DNA of 64,000 nucleotides, taken from NCBI RefSeq assembly GCF_001885765.1, contig NZ_JXKD01000001.1, forward strand, positions 1 to 64,000, read 5' to 3'. The notes under the pieces were generated by a model. That model saw only the letters and a program-made list of their open reading frames with translations, was not told the DNA's origin and did no database searches. The DNA comes from Enterococcus aquimarinus (GTDB lineage Bacteria; Bacillota; Bacilli; Lactobacillales; Enterococcaceae). This document shows positions 18,857-27,643 of this stretch, piece by piece (within the stretch, counting starts at the first letter, position 1; every line of letters starts with the position of its first letter). The translations under genes and the position numbers were made by a program.

Positions 18857-19603
18857 ATGCAAGAGATTCAAATTAAATTAGATGTCTTTGAAGGGCCGTT
18901 AGATTTACTACTGCATCTAATTCAAAAATTAGAAATTGACATTTATGATATTCCCATTGCGGCTGTGACCGATCAATATATGAAATACATTCGTGCGATG
19001 AAAGCTTTTGAACTGGGCGTTGCCGGTGAATATCTGGTGATGGCTGCGACGTTAATGGCGATTAAAAGTCAAACATTGCTGCCAACGATGACCAGTGATT
19101 ATGATTTTGAAGAAGACTATGAGCAAGAAGACCCACGCGAAACATTGGTGACGCAACTGTTAGAATATCGAAAATTTAAATATGCAGCCGAATGTTTAGC
19201 TGAAAAAGCGGAAGAACGGAGTCAATATTTTACCAAGGAACCGATGAATGTGGGGGCTTTTAAAAGTGAAGAACAACCTATTTTAAAAGCTAATCAACTG
19301 ACAACAATCGATTTATTTTTAGCATTTCATCAAATGCTTGAAAAAAAACGCCAAGAAACACCGTCAGAAACCACCATTAGTGCGGAAGAAGTGACGATAA
19401 CCGAAAAAATGAGTTGGCTAGAAAACCAAATACAAGCGCTCAAACCAAAAGAAGGGCGTCCGTTAACGACTTTTTTAACGACGTATACAAAAGGCGAAAT
19501 CGTCATGACCTTTTTGGCTTTACTCGAATTAATGAAAAAGCAAAAAGTTTGTGTGGAACAAGCAGGTAATGACCAACCAATGATGGTCTATGCCGTAGAT
19601 TAG
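18857..19603 (+). CDS. scpA: Segregation and condensation protein A
   Basis: Kleisin subunit of the SMC-ScpAB condensin. The 248 residues begin with the conserved FEGPLDLLLHLIQKLEIDIY; an acidic central linker and a C-terminal winged helix (EIVMTFLALLELMKKQKV) follow. AAAGGATG precedes ATG 18857. scpB follows after 9 bases. Confidence 0.95.
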   Translation: MQEIQIKLDVFEGPLDLLLHLIQKLEIDIYDIPIAAVTDQYMKYIRAMKAFELGVAGEYLVMAATLMAIKSQTLLPTMTSDYDFEEDYEQEDPRETLVTQLLEYRKFKYAAECLAEKAEERSQYFTKEPMNVGAFKSEEQPILKANQLTTIDLFLAFHQMLEKKRQETPSETTISAEEVTITEKMSWLENQIQALKPKEGRPLTTFLTTYTKGEIVMTFLALLELMKKQKVCVEQAGNDQPMMVYAVD

Positions 19604-19612
19604 GAGAGTTAC

Positions 19613-20212
19613 ATGAATAAACAAAGCGAAATTGAAGCGCTCCTTTTTGTCGTAGGCGATGAGGGAATCGCGTTAGAAGAATTAAGTTATTTACTCGAAT
19701 TAAGCACCGCTCAAGTTTATACGTTCATTCAAGAATTAAATGAAACGTATCAACAAGATCAGCAGCGCGCATTGCAAATTTTAGAAGTGGGCAATCAGTT
19801 TATCTTAACGACGAAAAAAGAGCTCGCACCACTCTTAAAAAGGTATGCGCAGTCGCCACTATCGAACCGACTATCACAAGCGGCCATTGAGACGCTTGCG
19901 ATTATTGCCTACAAACAACCCATTACCCGGATGGAAATTGAAGACATTCGTGGCGTCAAATCATCGGGTTCGATTCAACGCTTAGTCGGTTTACAATTAA
20001 TTGAAGAACAAGGACGTGTCGAAGGGCCAGGACGCCCGATTCTGTACGGCACTACCCCTTATTTTATGGATTATTTTGGATTAAAAACCATGAACGAATT
20101 ACCAGATATTCAACAAATGGAAGCAGATTTAGCAGAAGAAATGCCAAAAGATTTATTTTTGGACCAATTTCAAAAAGAAATTGCTGAGAAGCAATTAAGA
20201 GGAGACGTATAA
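19613..20212 (+). CDS. scpB: Segregation and condensation protein B
   Basis: Winged-helix partner of ScpA in the condensin complex. The 199 residues show the family cores IEALLFVVGDEG, ETLAIIAYKQPITR and IEDIRGVKSSGSI, then GRVEGPGRPILYGTT. Its TAA overlaps the ATG of rluB. Confidence 0.96.
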   Translation: MNKQSEIEALLFVVGDEGIALEELSYLLELSTAQVYTFIQELNETYQQDQQRALQILEVGNQFILTTKKELAPLLKRYAQSPLSNRLSQAAIETLAIIAYKQPITRMEIEDIRGVKSSGSIQRLVGLQLIEEQGRVEGPGRPILYGTTPYFMDYFGLKTMNELPDIQQMEADLAEEMPKDLFLDQFQKEIAEKQLRGDV

Positions 20213-20943
20213 TGGAAAGATTACAAAAAGTATTGGCACATGCAGGTGTTGCTTCAAGACGGAAAGCGGAAGAATATATTTTAGCCGGACGTGTGAAAGT
20301 TAACGGTGTCGTCACAAAAGAACTTGGCACAAAAGTCAGCCACAAAGATCAAATCGATTTTGATGATGTACCGATCTATCAAGAAGAGCCTGTCTATTAT
20401 TTATTTTACAAACCAAGAGGGGTCATCTCGGCTGTTTCAGATGACAAAGGGCGCAAAGTTGTAACAGACTTTTTCCCAAGTGTTTCTGAGCGTATTTATC
20501 CTGTAGGGCGTCTCGATTATGATACATCTGGATTATTACTACTAACAAACGATGGCGCATTCTCGCAAAAATTAACCCATCCAAAATATCAAATCGATAA
20601 AGTATACGTCGCGAAAGTAAAAGGAAAAGCCGATGACAAACAACTACAACCGTTAACCCGTGGGATTCGTATTGAAGGCCAAAAAATGGCCCCTGCCAAA
20701 TGTGTTGTCATCTCAAATGATATTAAAACAGGCACAAGTATCGTCGAATTAACGATTCACGAAGGAAAAAACCATCAAGTGAAAAATATGTTAAAAGCAG
20801 TCGGACTGCCTGTACAAAAACTAAAACGCGAGCGTTATGGCCATTTAAACTTGGACAAACTAAGACCGGGGCAATCCCGCGAGTTGTCTAAAAAAGAAGT
20901 AAGTCAATTGATGGAATTGTCAAAAAGTAGTCAAAAAAAATAA
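20212..20943 (+). CDS. rluB: 23S rRNA pseudouridine synthase RluB family
   Basis: Modifies uridine in helix 89/90 of 23S rRNA. An N-terminal S4 RNA-binding domain (RLQKVLAHAGVASRRKAEE) precedes the catalytic domain with the GRLDYDTSGLLLLTNDG motif holding the catalytic Asp. The 243 residues are typical. Last gene of the operon; the start overlaps the scpB stop (TAATG). Confidence 0.95.
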   Translation: MERLQKVLAHAGVASRRKAEEYILAGRVKVNGVVTKELGTKVSHKDQIDFDDVPIYQEEPVYYLFYKPRGVISAVSDDKGRKVVTDFFPSVSERIYPVGRLDYDTSGLLLLTNDGAFSQKLTHPKYQIDKVYVAKVKGKADDKQLQPLTRGIRIEGQKMAPAKCVVISNDIKTGTSIVELTIHEGKNHQVKNMLKAVGLPVQKLKRERYGHLNLDKLRPGQSRELSKKEVSQLMELSKSSQKK

Positions 20944-20957
20944 ATCAAACAAACTAG

Positions 20958-20985
20958 TTGATTTATTCACAAATATAGTTATAAT
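20958..20985 (+). promoter_or_regulatory. Promoter of the riboswitch-ribU unit
   Basis: TTGATT (20958-20963), 16 bases, TATAAT (20980-20985). Confidence 0.7.
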
Positions 20986-21012
20986 AGATTTGTAACAAAA
21001 AATAAAAAAGGT

Positions 21013-21141
21013 TCGTCTTCAGGGCAGGGTGAAATTCCCGACCGGTGGTTAAAGTCCACGACCTGCTTTTTCCGCAAGAAAAAGTGGCTGAATTGGTGAA
21101 ATTCCAATACCGACAGTACAGTCTGGATGAAAGAAGATAGG
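21013..21141 (+). ncRNA. FMN riboswitch (RFN element)
   Basis: All the conserved RFN blocks are present in order: TTCAGGGCAGGGTGAAATTC, CCGACCGGTGGT, the GTCCACGA segment, and the closing GACAGTACAGTCTGGATGAA with AGAAGA. It senses FMN and acts through the terminator at 21174-21217 to repress the transporter gene downstream. Confidence 0.97.
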
Positions 21142-21173
21142 GCGTATTTAGGTTGTCTTAAAACGATCAATCG

Positions 21174-21217
21174 AGTACCCTATTTTTCTGCGCAGAAAAA
21201 TAGGGTACTTTTTTTAT
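21174..21217 (+). terminator. Riboswitch expression-platform terminator
   Basis: AGTACCCTATTTTTCTG pairs perfectly with CAGAAAAATAGGGTACT, and seven T follow. It lies between the RFN aptamer and ribU. Confidence 0.93.
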
Positions 21218-21285
21218 CAAGTTGACCGTGGCAAGACGAATAAAGACGTTTGAAGATGTTTCCTAAACAATTAGGAGGATTTACA

Positions 21286-21879
21286 ATGAGTAACAAAGTT
21301 CAAAAAATGGTTTCAGTGTCAATGTTTGCAGCAATGGGGTTGGTCATGCAGTTCGTCGCGTTTCCGATTCTACCAGTATTCCCGTTTTTAAAAATCGATT
21401 TTAGTGATATTCCCGTGTTATTAAGTATGTTTTTATATGGTCCAATGGCTGGAGTCGCTACTGCGTTTTTACGCTCCGTCTTACATACTATTACGACTGG
21501 ATTATCGCCACAAAACTTAGTAGGAGATGTGGCAAGTTTTGTCGCAACAACAATCTTTACCTTGCCGATTTATTATATTTTCCGTCGAGGAACATCGCCG
21601 CTTAATAAGTTTTTAGGAATGATAACTGGCGTGCTAAGCATGAGTTTAGTTTTAAGCATCGCGAACTATTTTGTGATTACACCGCTGTACCTCATGTTTT
21701 TCGGTGTAACGGCCGATCAATTTTTAGGCATGTCACTCGCAAATTATATTGTCGTTGGTATTTTACCATTCAACTTAATTAAAGGAACGATGGTGAGTCT
21801 CGTCTTTTTAGCGCTTCATGCCAAATTATTGCCATGGTTAGCAAAAAAGCAACATTTTAGTCAAAACCAATCGTTTTAA
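21286..21879 (+). CDS. ribU: Riboflavin ECF transporter substrate-binding subunit RibU
   Basis: S-component that captures riboflavin and works with a shared ECF energy module encoded elsewhere. The 197 residues contain six membrane helices. The core FPFLKIDFSDIPVLL is the riboflavin-binding signature of RibU, and the FMN riboswitch upstream confirms the substrate. AGGAGG seven bases before ATG 21286 decides the start. Confidence 0.95.
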   Translation: MSNKVQKMVSVSMFAAMGLVMQFVAFPILPVFPFLKIDFSDIPVLLSMFLYGPMAGVATAFLRSVLHTITTGLSPQNLVGDVASFVATTIFTLPIYYIFRRGTSPLNKFLGMITGVLSMSLVLSIANYFVITPLYLMFFGVTADQFLGMSLANYIVVGILPFNLIKGTMVSLVFLALHAKLLPWLAKKQHFSQNQSF

Positions 21880-21892
21880 CATAAAAAGATAA

Positions 21893-21942
21893 AAAAAGTG
21901 GTCCATCATTACCTGAAAAGGGAATAACGGACCACTTTTTTC
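21893..21942 (+). terminator. Terminator of ribU
   Basis: AAAAAGTGGTCC pairs with GGACCACTTTTT around a 24-base loop. It may also serve the convergent ferredoxin gene. Confidence 0.8.
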
Positions 21943-21962
21943 GTATTTAACAGACAGAAACC

Positions 21963-22178
21963 TTAATTTTCAAGTAGAATCGCTCGTGTGGGACATTTCT
22001 TATAAGCAGAAAGGACTTGTTCTTTTTGGTTCTTTTGAATAAACTGTTGATGAGCGCTTGGATCTTGGGCGAAGAGGACAATCCCTTCTTCATCGTAATC
22101 AAAAATGGTCGGTGCATAAACCGCACAGAGCCCGCAAGCAATACAACGTTCAGGCTCCAATTTACATAATTGAGGCAT
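21963..22178 (-). CDS. fer: Single-cluster [4Fe-4S] ferredoxin
   Basis: Small electron carrier of 71 residues. Three ligands are in CIACGLC (Cys12, Cys15, Cys18) and the fourth in KKCPTRAI near residue 62, so it carries one cluster like Bacillus Fer. It is divergent from ypbB-recQ, a pairing also found in Bacillus. Its ribosome site is weak. Confidence 0.9.
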   Translation of the reverse strand: MPQLCKLEPERCIACGLCAVYAPTIFDYDEEGIVLFAQDPSAHQQFIQKNQKEQVLSAYKKCPTRAILLEN

Positions 22179-22205
22179 GGAATCACTACTTTCTGGAGGA
22201 TGACT

Positions 22206-23216
22206 ATGAATGCATTTATTTTAGCTTTATTTCAACGAAAGCACAAGCTAAAGTCAACGACACTTTTTCAAGTCTTGATAGGACGCCAAACGTCTTCGGT
22301 TTTATGTTATGCCTATTTCAATGACTTATTGCCGTACTTTAGAAGTTTTCCAGAACTGAGTGAAAACGACTTTCAACAACGATTACAAACGTTAACGAAA
22401 CAAGGGTGGCTGCAAGCTGTCCCTTTAGAACTACATTATTATGAGATTACCACCAAAAAGCCAAAGGAAGAAACACCCACTTTTTCCCACTTAAATTATT
22501 TTCGTTTTGGAAAAAAAGAAAAAGAAGTCTGGCGCTTGATTCAATTACTCGTACAAGTCGCTTCTTATCTAGGAAAAAGCAAGGAGTATCTGCCCATCGA
22601 GAGTTCGCCTTATTCGTTAGCACGGATGCGCTATTTTGTCAGACAACATAAAGCGGTGCTGCGCGCGACCATTTATGAAGAATTAACCGTCTTATTGCAG
22701 GCACTCGAAAAAGAACAAGCGGACTTCCTCAGCCAAAGCTTTACCGGTCATCAACAAAACGGATTGGCCTTTTTTCAATTATTACCAGAAGCGTATCAAG
22801 CCTTTCCGCAAGATAAATTTTATGTTTCGAATAGCCTTCACGCATTTTTTTCTGAACTCGAACAACACCAAGAGTTTTTATTGTATCAATTTGTCGCGGA
22901 TTTATTTGCCGAAAACCGCAATAAAAGTGCCGTTTCATCGATCCAACGATTCCAAGAAGGGATGACGCTTGCGCAAATTAGTCAGCAGCGACGGTTAAAA
23001 CAAGGCACGTTGCATGATCATATGATTGAATGGGCGATCAGTGATGAACAGTTCCCGTTTCAGGCATTTTTGAGCGCTGAACAATACGATCGCTTGCAGC
23101 AATTACCGGCAAATTCATGGCAGTATCCTTATCGCACACTCCACTTACCACCAGAAATTTCATTTTTTGAACTACGCTTATATCAAATTCAAGAGAAAAG
23201 AGGGACGAAATGCTAG
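22206..23216 (+). CDS. ypbB: RecQ-associated helix-turn-helix protein, YpbB family
   Basis: Function unknown. The 336 residues resemble Bacillus YpbB, which is almost always found before recQ/recS. The C-terminal part holds the HTH-like segment FQEGMTLAQISQQRRLKQGTL (about 255-275), the helicase-associated helix-turn-helix domain. No membrane segment. GGAGG six bases before ATG 22206 decides among three nearby in-frame ATGs. The stop overlaps the recQ start by 7 bases, which suggests a shared DNA-repair role. Confidence 0.85.
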   Translation: MNAFILALFQRKHKLKSTTLFQVLIGRQTSSVLCYAYFNDLLPYFRSFPELSENDFQQRLQTLTKQGWLQAVPLELHYYEITTKKPKEETPTFSHLNYFRFGKKEKEVWRLIQLLVQVASYLGKSKEYLPIESSPYSLARMRYFVRQHKAVLRATIYEELTVLLQALEKEQADFLSQSFTGHQQNGLAFFQLLPEAYQAFPQDKFYVSNSLHAFFSELEQHQEFLLYQFVADLFAENRNKSAVSSIQRFQEGMTLAQISQQRRLKQGTLHDHMIEWAISDEQFPFQAFLSAEQYDRLQQLPANSWQYPYRTLHLPPEISFFELRLYQIQEKRGTKC

Positions 23217-24595
23217 AACAAGCCTTACAGCACTATTTTGGATACCCCACTTTTCGTAAAAATCAAAAAGAAATCATTCAATCCTTGCTTGAAAAAAAGG
23301 ATACGTTGGGGATTTTACCTACCGGAAATGGCAAAAGCCTTTGTTATCAATTGACAGGATATTTAAGTGAAGGCTTAGTGATTGTCGTCTCTCCTTTAAT
23401 TTCGTTAATGGAAGACCAAGTCAACGCCCTGTTATCCTTTGGTGAAAAAAAAGTCGTGGCACTCAATTCGACGCTGCAACCGTTCGAAAAAGAATTTATC
23501 TTAAAACAATTACACCAATTAAAATTTTTATTTTTAAGTCCAGAGATGTTGTTACAACCACCTGTCTTAGCCGCCTTAAAAACACAAACAATCGCCTTAT
23601 TTGTCGTGGATGAAGCGCACTGTGTTTCGCAGTGGGGGATTGATTTTCGTCCCGAGTATCGCAATTTATCGATTGCGAAACAACAACTAGGAAACCCCGT
23701 CACGTTAGCCTTGACCGCAACGGCGAATGCAGACGTGCAACGCGATATCCAAACATTGCTCTTAAAAGAAGACGCACAACTCTTTCGGGAGTCGGCCAAT
23801 CGCGAAAACATTGCGTTATTTGTCGAAAAGACGAAAGACAAAAAGAACAGCCTCGCCAATCGTCTTGCTACGATTGAAGGCTCAGCGATTATTTATTGTG
23901 CTACCAGAAAAAACGTCGAAATGCTTTATCATGAACTCAAAGAAAGATATGCTATCGGATATTATCATGGTGGGCTGGATTATCAACAGCGCGCCTTTTT
24001 ACAAAAACAATTTCAAGAACAACAATTACAGTTTTTAATTGCGACCAATGCGTTTGGCATGGGGATCAATAAAAGTAATATCCGCGTGGTGATTCATTAT
24101 GATTTACCAGATAGTATGGAAAATTATATGCAGGAAATTGGTCGAGGGGGGAGAGATCAACAACAAAGCTATGCCATTTTACTGTATCAAGAAGGCGATG
24201 AACAAATTCACTATTACTTTCAACAACATACACGCCTAAAACGACAAGAATTAGCCTATCAAGTCGAACATCAAATCGAACTCCCTTTAGATGACTTACA
24301 AGAAAAATGGCGCCAACAAGGAGCGATTGAAGGGATGACGACTTTTTTAACTTCTTTGAAAAAAAACGAAACGTTAAAACAACAAAAATTAAGCGAAATG
24401 CTTGATTACATCCATTGGCAAGGCTGCCGCAGACAACGTATGCTCGCCTCTTTAGACGAAAGCGTCACGCGTTTTCCAGCCAAATGTTGTGATTATCACG
24501 GGGCCACCATGGACCTCGGCACGCCCACAAGTCAAAAAGAAAAACGGGGAACAAAAGACTGGCAAGAAATATTACAAAGAATGTTTAAAGATTAA
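23210..24595 (+). CDS. recQ: Short RecQ-family DNA helicase (RecS-like)
   Basis: ATP-dependent 3'-5' DNA helicase for recombination and repair. Walker A is LPTGNGKS (Lys42), the DEAH box lies in VVDEAHCVSQWG, motif V is ATNAFGMGINKSN and motif VI is QEIGRGGRD. At 461 residues it is much shorter than classic RecQ (about 600) and lacks the HRDC domain. A reduced zinc-binding region with Cys residues (GCRRQRM to KCCDYHG) is near the end. This matches Bacillus RecS. It is translationally coupled to ypbB. Confidence 0.92.
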   Translation: MLEQALQHYFGYPTFRKNQKEIIQSLLEKKDTLGILPTGNGKSLCYQLTGYLSEGLVIVVSPLISLMEDQVNALLSFGEKKVVALNSTLQPFEKEFILKQLHQLKFLFLSPEMLLQPPVLAALKTQTIALFVVDEAHCVSQWGIDFRPEYRNLSIAKQQLGNPVTLALTATANADVQRDIQTLLLKEDAQLFRESANRENIALFVEKTKDKKNSLANRLATIEGSAIIYCATRKNVEMLYHELKERYAIGYYHGGLDYQQRAFLQKQFQEQQLQFLIATNAFGMGINKSNIRVVIHYDLPDSMENYMQEIGRGGRDQQQSYAILLYQEGDEQIHYYFQQHTRLKRQELAYQVEHQIELPLDDLQEKWRQQGAIEGMTTFLTSLKKNETLKQQKLSEMLDYIHWQGCRRQRMLASLDESVTRFPAKCCDYHGATMDLGTPTSQKEKRGTKDWQEILQRMFKD

Positions 24596-24635
24596 AAAAG
24601 CTTATGAAATTATTAAGACAGGAAGTATTTTCCTA

Positions 24636-24644
24636 TGGTATAAT
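24636..24644 (+). promoter_or_regulatory. Extended -10 promoter of the LysM gene
   Basis: TGGTATAAT is a perfect extended -10 box, 31 bases before the TTG start. Confidence 0.55.
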
Positions 24645-24674
24645 ACTGCGAAGAGAACTAGGAGGGCAAAGATA

Positions 24675-25286
24675 TTGAGTAGAAAAAAGAAACGCAACGA
24701 TAATCAAGAAGAAACAAACGAATTATGGGAACAACCGATCTACGATACTGAAGGAGAAGAGACCTATAGTCGTTCTCAAAAACGCAACAAAAAGAAAAGC
24801 AATACAGCCTTTCTGACGACTGTATTAATCTTAATTTTCTTAATTGTAGCCATTCCCATTTCAGCAGGTGTCTGGGCTTTATACACAAAAAATAATCCAG
24901 AAACAACCTCAAAAACAACAGAGACAACAATGAGTTCAACGGTTGACTCGAGCTCATTAAGCAGTGAATCTTCAACAGTAGAATCATCTAGTCTCGAAAC
25001 AAGTGAGACAAGTACAGAATCTTCCACTGTTGAATCACAAGAAGTCGTTGTACCTCCTGTTGAAAAACCAGAAACAGAAGTGACACCAACGCCTGAAACA
25101 CCGACGGACGCTGAAACAGAGCAAAACCAAGCAACCGAAGGCGATTATATTGAAGTTTTATCTGGTGAAGGTCCAAATGCTGTTGCTGCACGTGCCGGTA
25201 TTTCTGTGGATGAACTTTATCGTTTAAATGGCATGACTCCAGATAACTATTTCTTAAGTCCAGGCCAACAACTAAGAATTCGTTAA
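24675..25286 (+). CDS. Membrane-anchored LysM protein (YpbE-like)
   Basis: Probable cell-wall-binding protein. The 203 residues consist of a charged cytoplasmic tail (about 1-50), one membrane segment (NTAFLTTVLILIFLIVAIPI), a Ser/Thr/Glu-rich extracellular linker of about 85 residues, and a C-terminal LysM domain (from YIEVLSGEGPNAVAARAG to LSPGQQLRI). The start is TTG 24675 behind AGGAGGG; the open frame extends further upstream into recQ but without a ribosome site. The same order after recS is seen in Bacillus (ypbE). Confidence 0.88.
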   Translation: MSRKKKRNDNQEETNELWEQPIYDTEGEETYSRSQKRNKKKSNTAFLTTVLILIFLIVAIPISAGVWALYTKNNPETTSKTTETTMSSTVDSSSLSSESSTVESSSLETSETSTESSTVESQEVVVPPVEKPETEVTPTPETPTDAETEQNQATEGDYIEVLSGEGPNAVAARAGISVDELYRLNGMTPDNYFLSPGQQLRIR

Positions 25287-25311
25287 AAAACCGTCGCGGC
25301 GGTTTTTTTTC
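25286..25311 (+). terminator. Terminator of the LysM gene
   Basis: AACCGTC pairs with GGCGGTT (one T:G pair), followed by eight T. Confidence 0.8.
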
Positions 25312-25340
25312 ACGTAAAACACAAACAAGGGGTTTAAATC

Positions 25341-26024
25341 ATGAAAGAAATCAATATCGCAATTGATGGTCCCGCATCATCAGGCAAAAGTACAGTGGCA
25401 AAAATTTTAGCCAAAAATTACGGCTATATTTATACCGATACCGGCGCAATGTATCGAGGAGTGACCTATTTAGCGATTAAACATCACGTGCCATTTTCAG
25501 ACGAAGAAAAACTGGTGGAACTGCTTGATCGCTATCCAATTACGTTCGAACAAACAAGCGATGGTCAAAAAGTCTACGCAAATGGGGAAGAAATCACGGA
25601 GGCGATTCGCCAAAACGATGTCACCAACGGGGTATCTGAGGTATCCGCGTGGTCAAAAGTGCGCGAAAAACTCGTTGAAGTGCAAAAAGCAATCGCGAAA
25701 AACGGAGGCGTCGTCATGGATGGACGCGATATCGGAACGGCCGTCTTACCAACTGCCGAAGTCAAAATCTTTTTAGTCGCGAGTGTGTTAGAAAGAGCCG
25801 AACGTCGCTTTAAGGAAAATCAAGCTAAAGGGATCATGACCGATTTTGACACATTAAAGCAAGAAATTGAACAAAGAGACTATCTGGATTCGACGCGGGA
25901 AGTATCCCCTTTACGCCAAGCCGAAGATGCAGTGAAAGTCGATACGACTGGCTTGAGTATTTCGGAAGTCGTAAGTGTCATCGAACAAATCGTGGAAACA
26001 CAAAAAAATAACCAAAATCGTTGA
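25341..26024 (+). CDS. cmk: Cytidylate kinase
   Basis: Phosphorylates CMP and dCMP to the diphosphates. The 227 residues are typical. The P-loop is GPASSGKST (10-18), followed by YTDTGAMYR and the DGRDIGT segment of the CMP-binding domain and the arginines of RRDYLDS-type lid ([10 protein letters not shown]). Its placement before rpsA is conserved in Firmicutes. Confidence 0.97.
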   Translation: MKEINIAIDGPASSGKSTVAKILAKNYGYIYTDTGAMYRGVTYLAIKHHVPFSDEEKLVELLDRYPITFEQTSDGQKVYANGEEITEAIRQNDVTNGVSEVSAWSKVREKLVEVQKAIAKNGGVVMDGRDIGTAVLPTAEVKIFLVASVLERAERRFKENQAKGIMTDFDTLKQEIEQRDYLDSTREVSPLRQAEDAVKVDTTGLSISEVVSVIEQIVETQKNNQNR

Positions 26025-26033
26025 TATTTTGAG

Positions 26034-26070
26034 CTCTTTTCTTTCAAATGAAAAAGAAAAGAGTTTTTTT
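26034..26070 (+). terminator. Terminator between cmk and rpsA
   Basis: CTCTTTTCTTT pairs with AAAGAAAAGAG, followed by seven T. Confidence 0.8.
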
Positions 26071-26172
26071 GATGAAAAGATGAGAAATCGCTTTATTTTT
26101 ATCTCAGAATAGCATACACTTAAGGTAGAACCGTTTTAAATTAGAATGAACGTTGTTAGGAGGACGCTTGTC

Positions 26173-27381
26173 ATGACAGAATTTGAAAACAATCAGGTAG
26201 AATCTGGAAATGAATCAATGGAAGCCGCATTGGAAAGTTTCCAAGAAGTAAATGTGGGAGACGTTGTCAAAGGTGAGGTACTAGCCCTTGAAGACCGTCA
26301 AGCGATTGTAGGGATTGAAGGTGCAGGAGTTGAAGGCGTAATTCCCGCGAAGGAATTATCGACTTTACCCGTAGAGGATATCAATGAAGTTGTTAAAGTG
26401 GGAGACGTCCTAGATTTAGTCGTTATCTCTACTATTGGCAAAGATAAAGAAAATGGCAGTTATTTACTATCTAAACGTCGCTTAGACGCGAAAAAAGTTT
26501 GGGAAGAGATTGAAATAGATTTTAAAGAAGGAAAAATTATTGAAGCACCCGTAACGAACGTCGTTAAAGGCGGCTTAGTCGTTGATGTGGGTGTTCGTGG
26601 TTTCGTTCCAGCCTCAATGGTTGAAGATCACTTTGTCGATGATTTCGAAAGTTATAAAGGCCAAACAATGACGTTCAAAATCATTGAAATTGAACCATCT
26701 GAAAATCGTTTAATTTTATCACACAAAGCCGTTGTCGAACTTGAAAAAGCAGGTAAACGCGAAGAATTACTCGCAACTATCAAAGAAGGCGATCAAATTG
26801 AAGGAACGGTGGCACGTTTAACAGACTTTGGCGCATTCGTTGATTTAGGTGGCGTAGACGGTCTCGTTCACGTTTCAGAAATCGCACATACACACATTGC
26901 AAAACCAAGCGATGTCTTAACTGTTGGCGACAAAGTTCAAGTCTCAGTCTTATCCGTTGATCCATTAAAAGATCGCGTATCACTTTCGATCAAAGATACG
27001 TTGCCTGGACCATGGTCTGATATCGAAAACAAAGCAAGTGTTGGCACGACATTAGAAGGAACCGTGAAGCGTTTAACAAGCTTTGGCGCATTCGTTGAAG
27101 TCTTCCCTGGCGTTGAAGGACTTGTGCATATTTCGCAAATTTCACACAAACACATTGCAACACCGCATGAAGTGTTAACAGAAGGCGATAAAGTCCAAGT
27201 GAAAGTCTTAGAAGTGCATCCAGAAGAACATCGAATTGCGTTGAGCATTAAAGCCCTCGAAGAAAAACCGGAGAGCGAAGTTGCCAAAGAAATCGAAGAA
27301 GCCTACGTGTTACCTGAAGAATCAACAGGTTTTACGATGGGTGATATTTTAGGCGATGCCTTAAAAGATAATAATGAATAA
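26173..27381 (+). CDS. rpsA: 30S ribosomal protein S1 homologue, four S1 domains
   Basis: RNA-binding protein of the S1 family. The 402 residues hold four tandem S1 repeats, the low-GC Gram-positive form (E. coli S1 has six). The third and fourth show the cores VARLTDFGAFVDLGGVDGLVH and VKRLTSFGAFVEVFPGVEGLVH-like. The start is ATG 26173 behind AGGAGG; an upstream ATG-initiated frame includes the ribosome site and is rejected. An acidic N-terminus and C-terminal tail flank the repeats. Confidence 0.93.
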   Translation: MTEFENNQVESGNESMEAALESFQEVNVGDVVKGEVLALEDRQAIVGIEGAGVEGVIPAKELSTLPVEDINEVVKVGDVLDLVVISTIGKDKENGSYLLSKRRLDAKKVWEEIEIDFKEGKIIEAPVTNVVKGGLVVDVGVRGFVPASMVEDHFVDDFESYKGQTMTFKIIEIEPSENRLILSHKAVVELEKAGKREELLATIKEGDQIEGTVARLTDFGAFVDLGGVDGLVHVSEIAHTHIAKPSDVLTVGDKVQVSVLSVDPLKDRVSLSIKDTLPGPWSDIENKASVGTTLEGTVKRLTSFGAFVEVFPGVEGLVHISQISHKHIATPHEVLTEGDKVQVKVLEVHPEEHRIALSIKALEEKPESEVAKEIEEAYVLPEESTGFTMGDILGDALKDNNE

Positions 27382-27387
27382 ATGAAT

Positions 27388-27418
27388 GAGAGTCTGTGCG
27401 AAATCGCAGACTCTTTTT
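27388..27418 (+). terminator. Terminator of rpsA
   Basis: AGAGTCTG pairs perfectly with CAGACTCT, followed by T-run. Confidence 0.85.
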
Positions 27419-27532
27419 GTATGCAACAAATCTTATCCTTGTCAAAATAAAGTCGAGTGAGGCTCATAAAGGAAGAATAAAGCGCAATCTTGTTCTTTGT
27501 ATTAAAAAAAGCGGTTTTATCACAGGGAATAC

Positions 27533-27561
27533 TTGCAAGTTTCCTTTTCATTAGGTAAACT
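27533..27561 (+). promoter_or_regulatory. Likely promoter of der
   Basis: TTGCAA (27533-27538), 17 bases, TAAACT (27556-27561), 83 bases before the gene. Confidence 0.4.
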
Positions 27562-27643
27562 AGGTTAGTTGAAAGTCAAGTGAAGCTGTCTGAGTGAATC
27601 GGATAACTTTTAGTGAAAAATAAATGACTAATGGAGGAATAAC

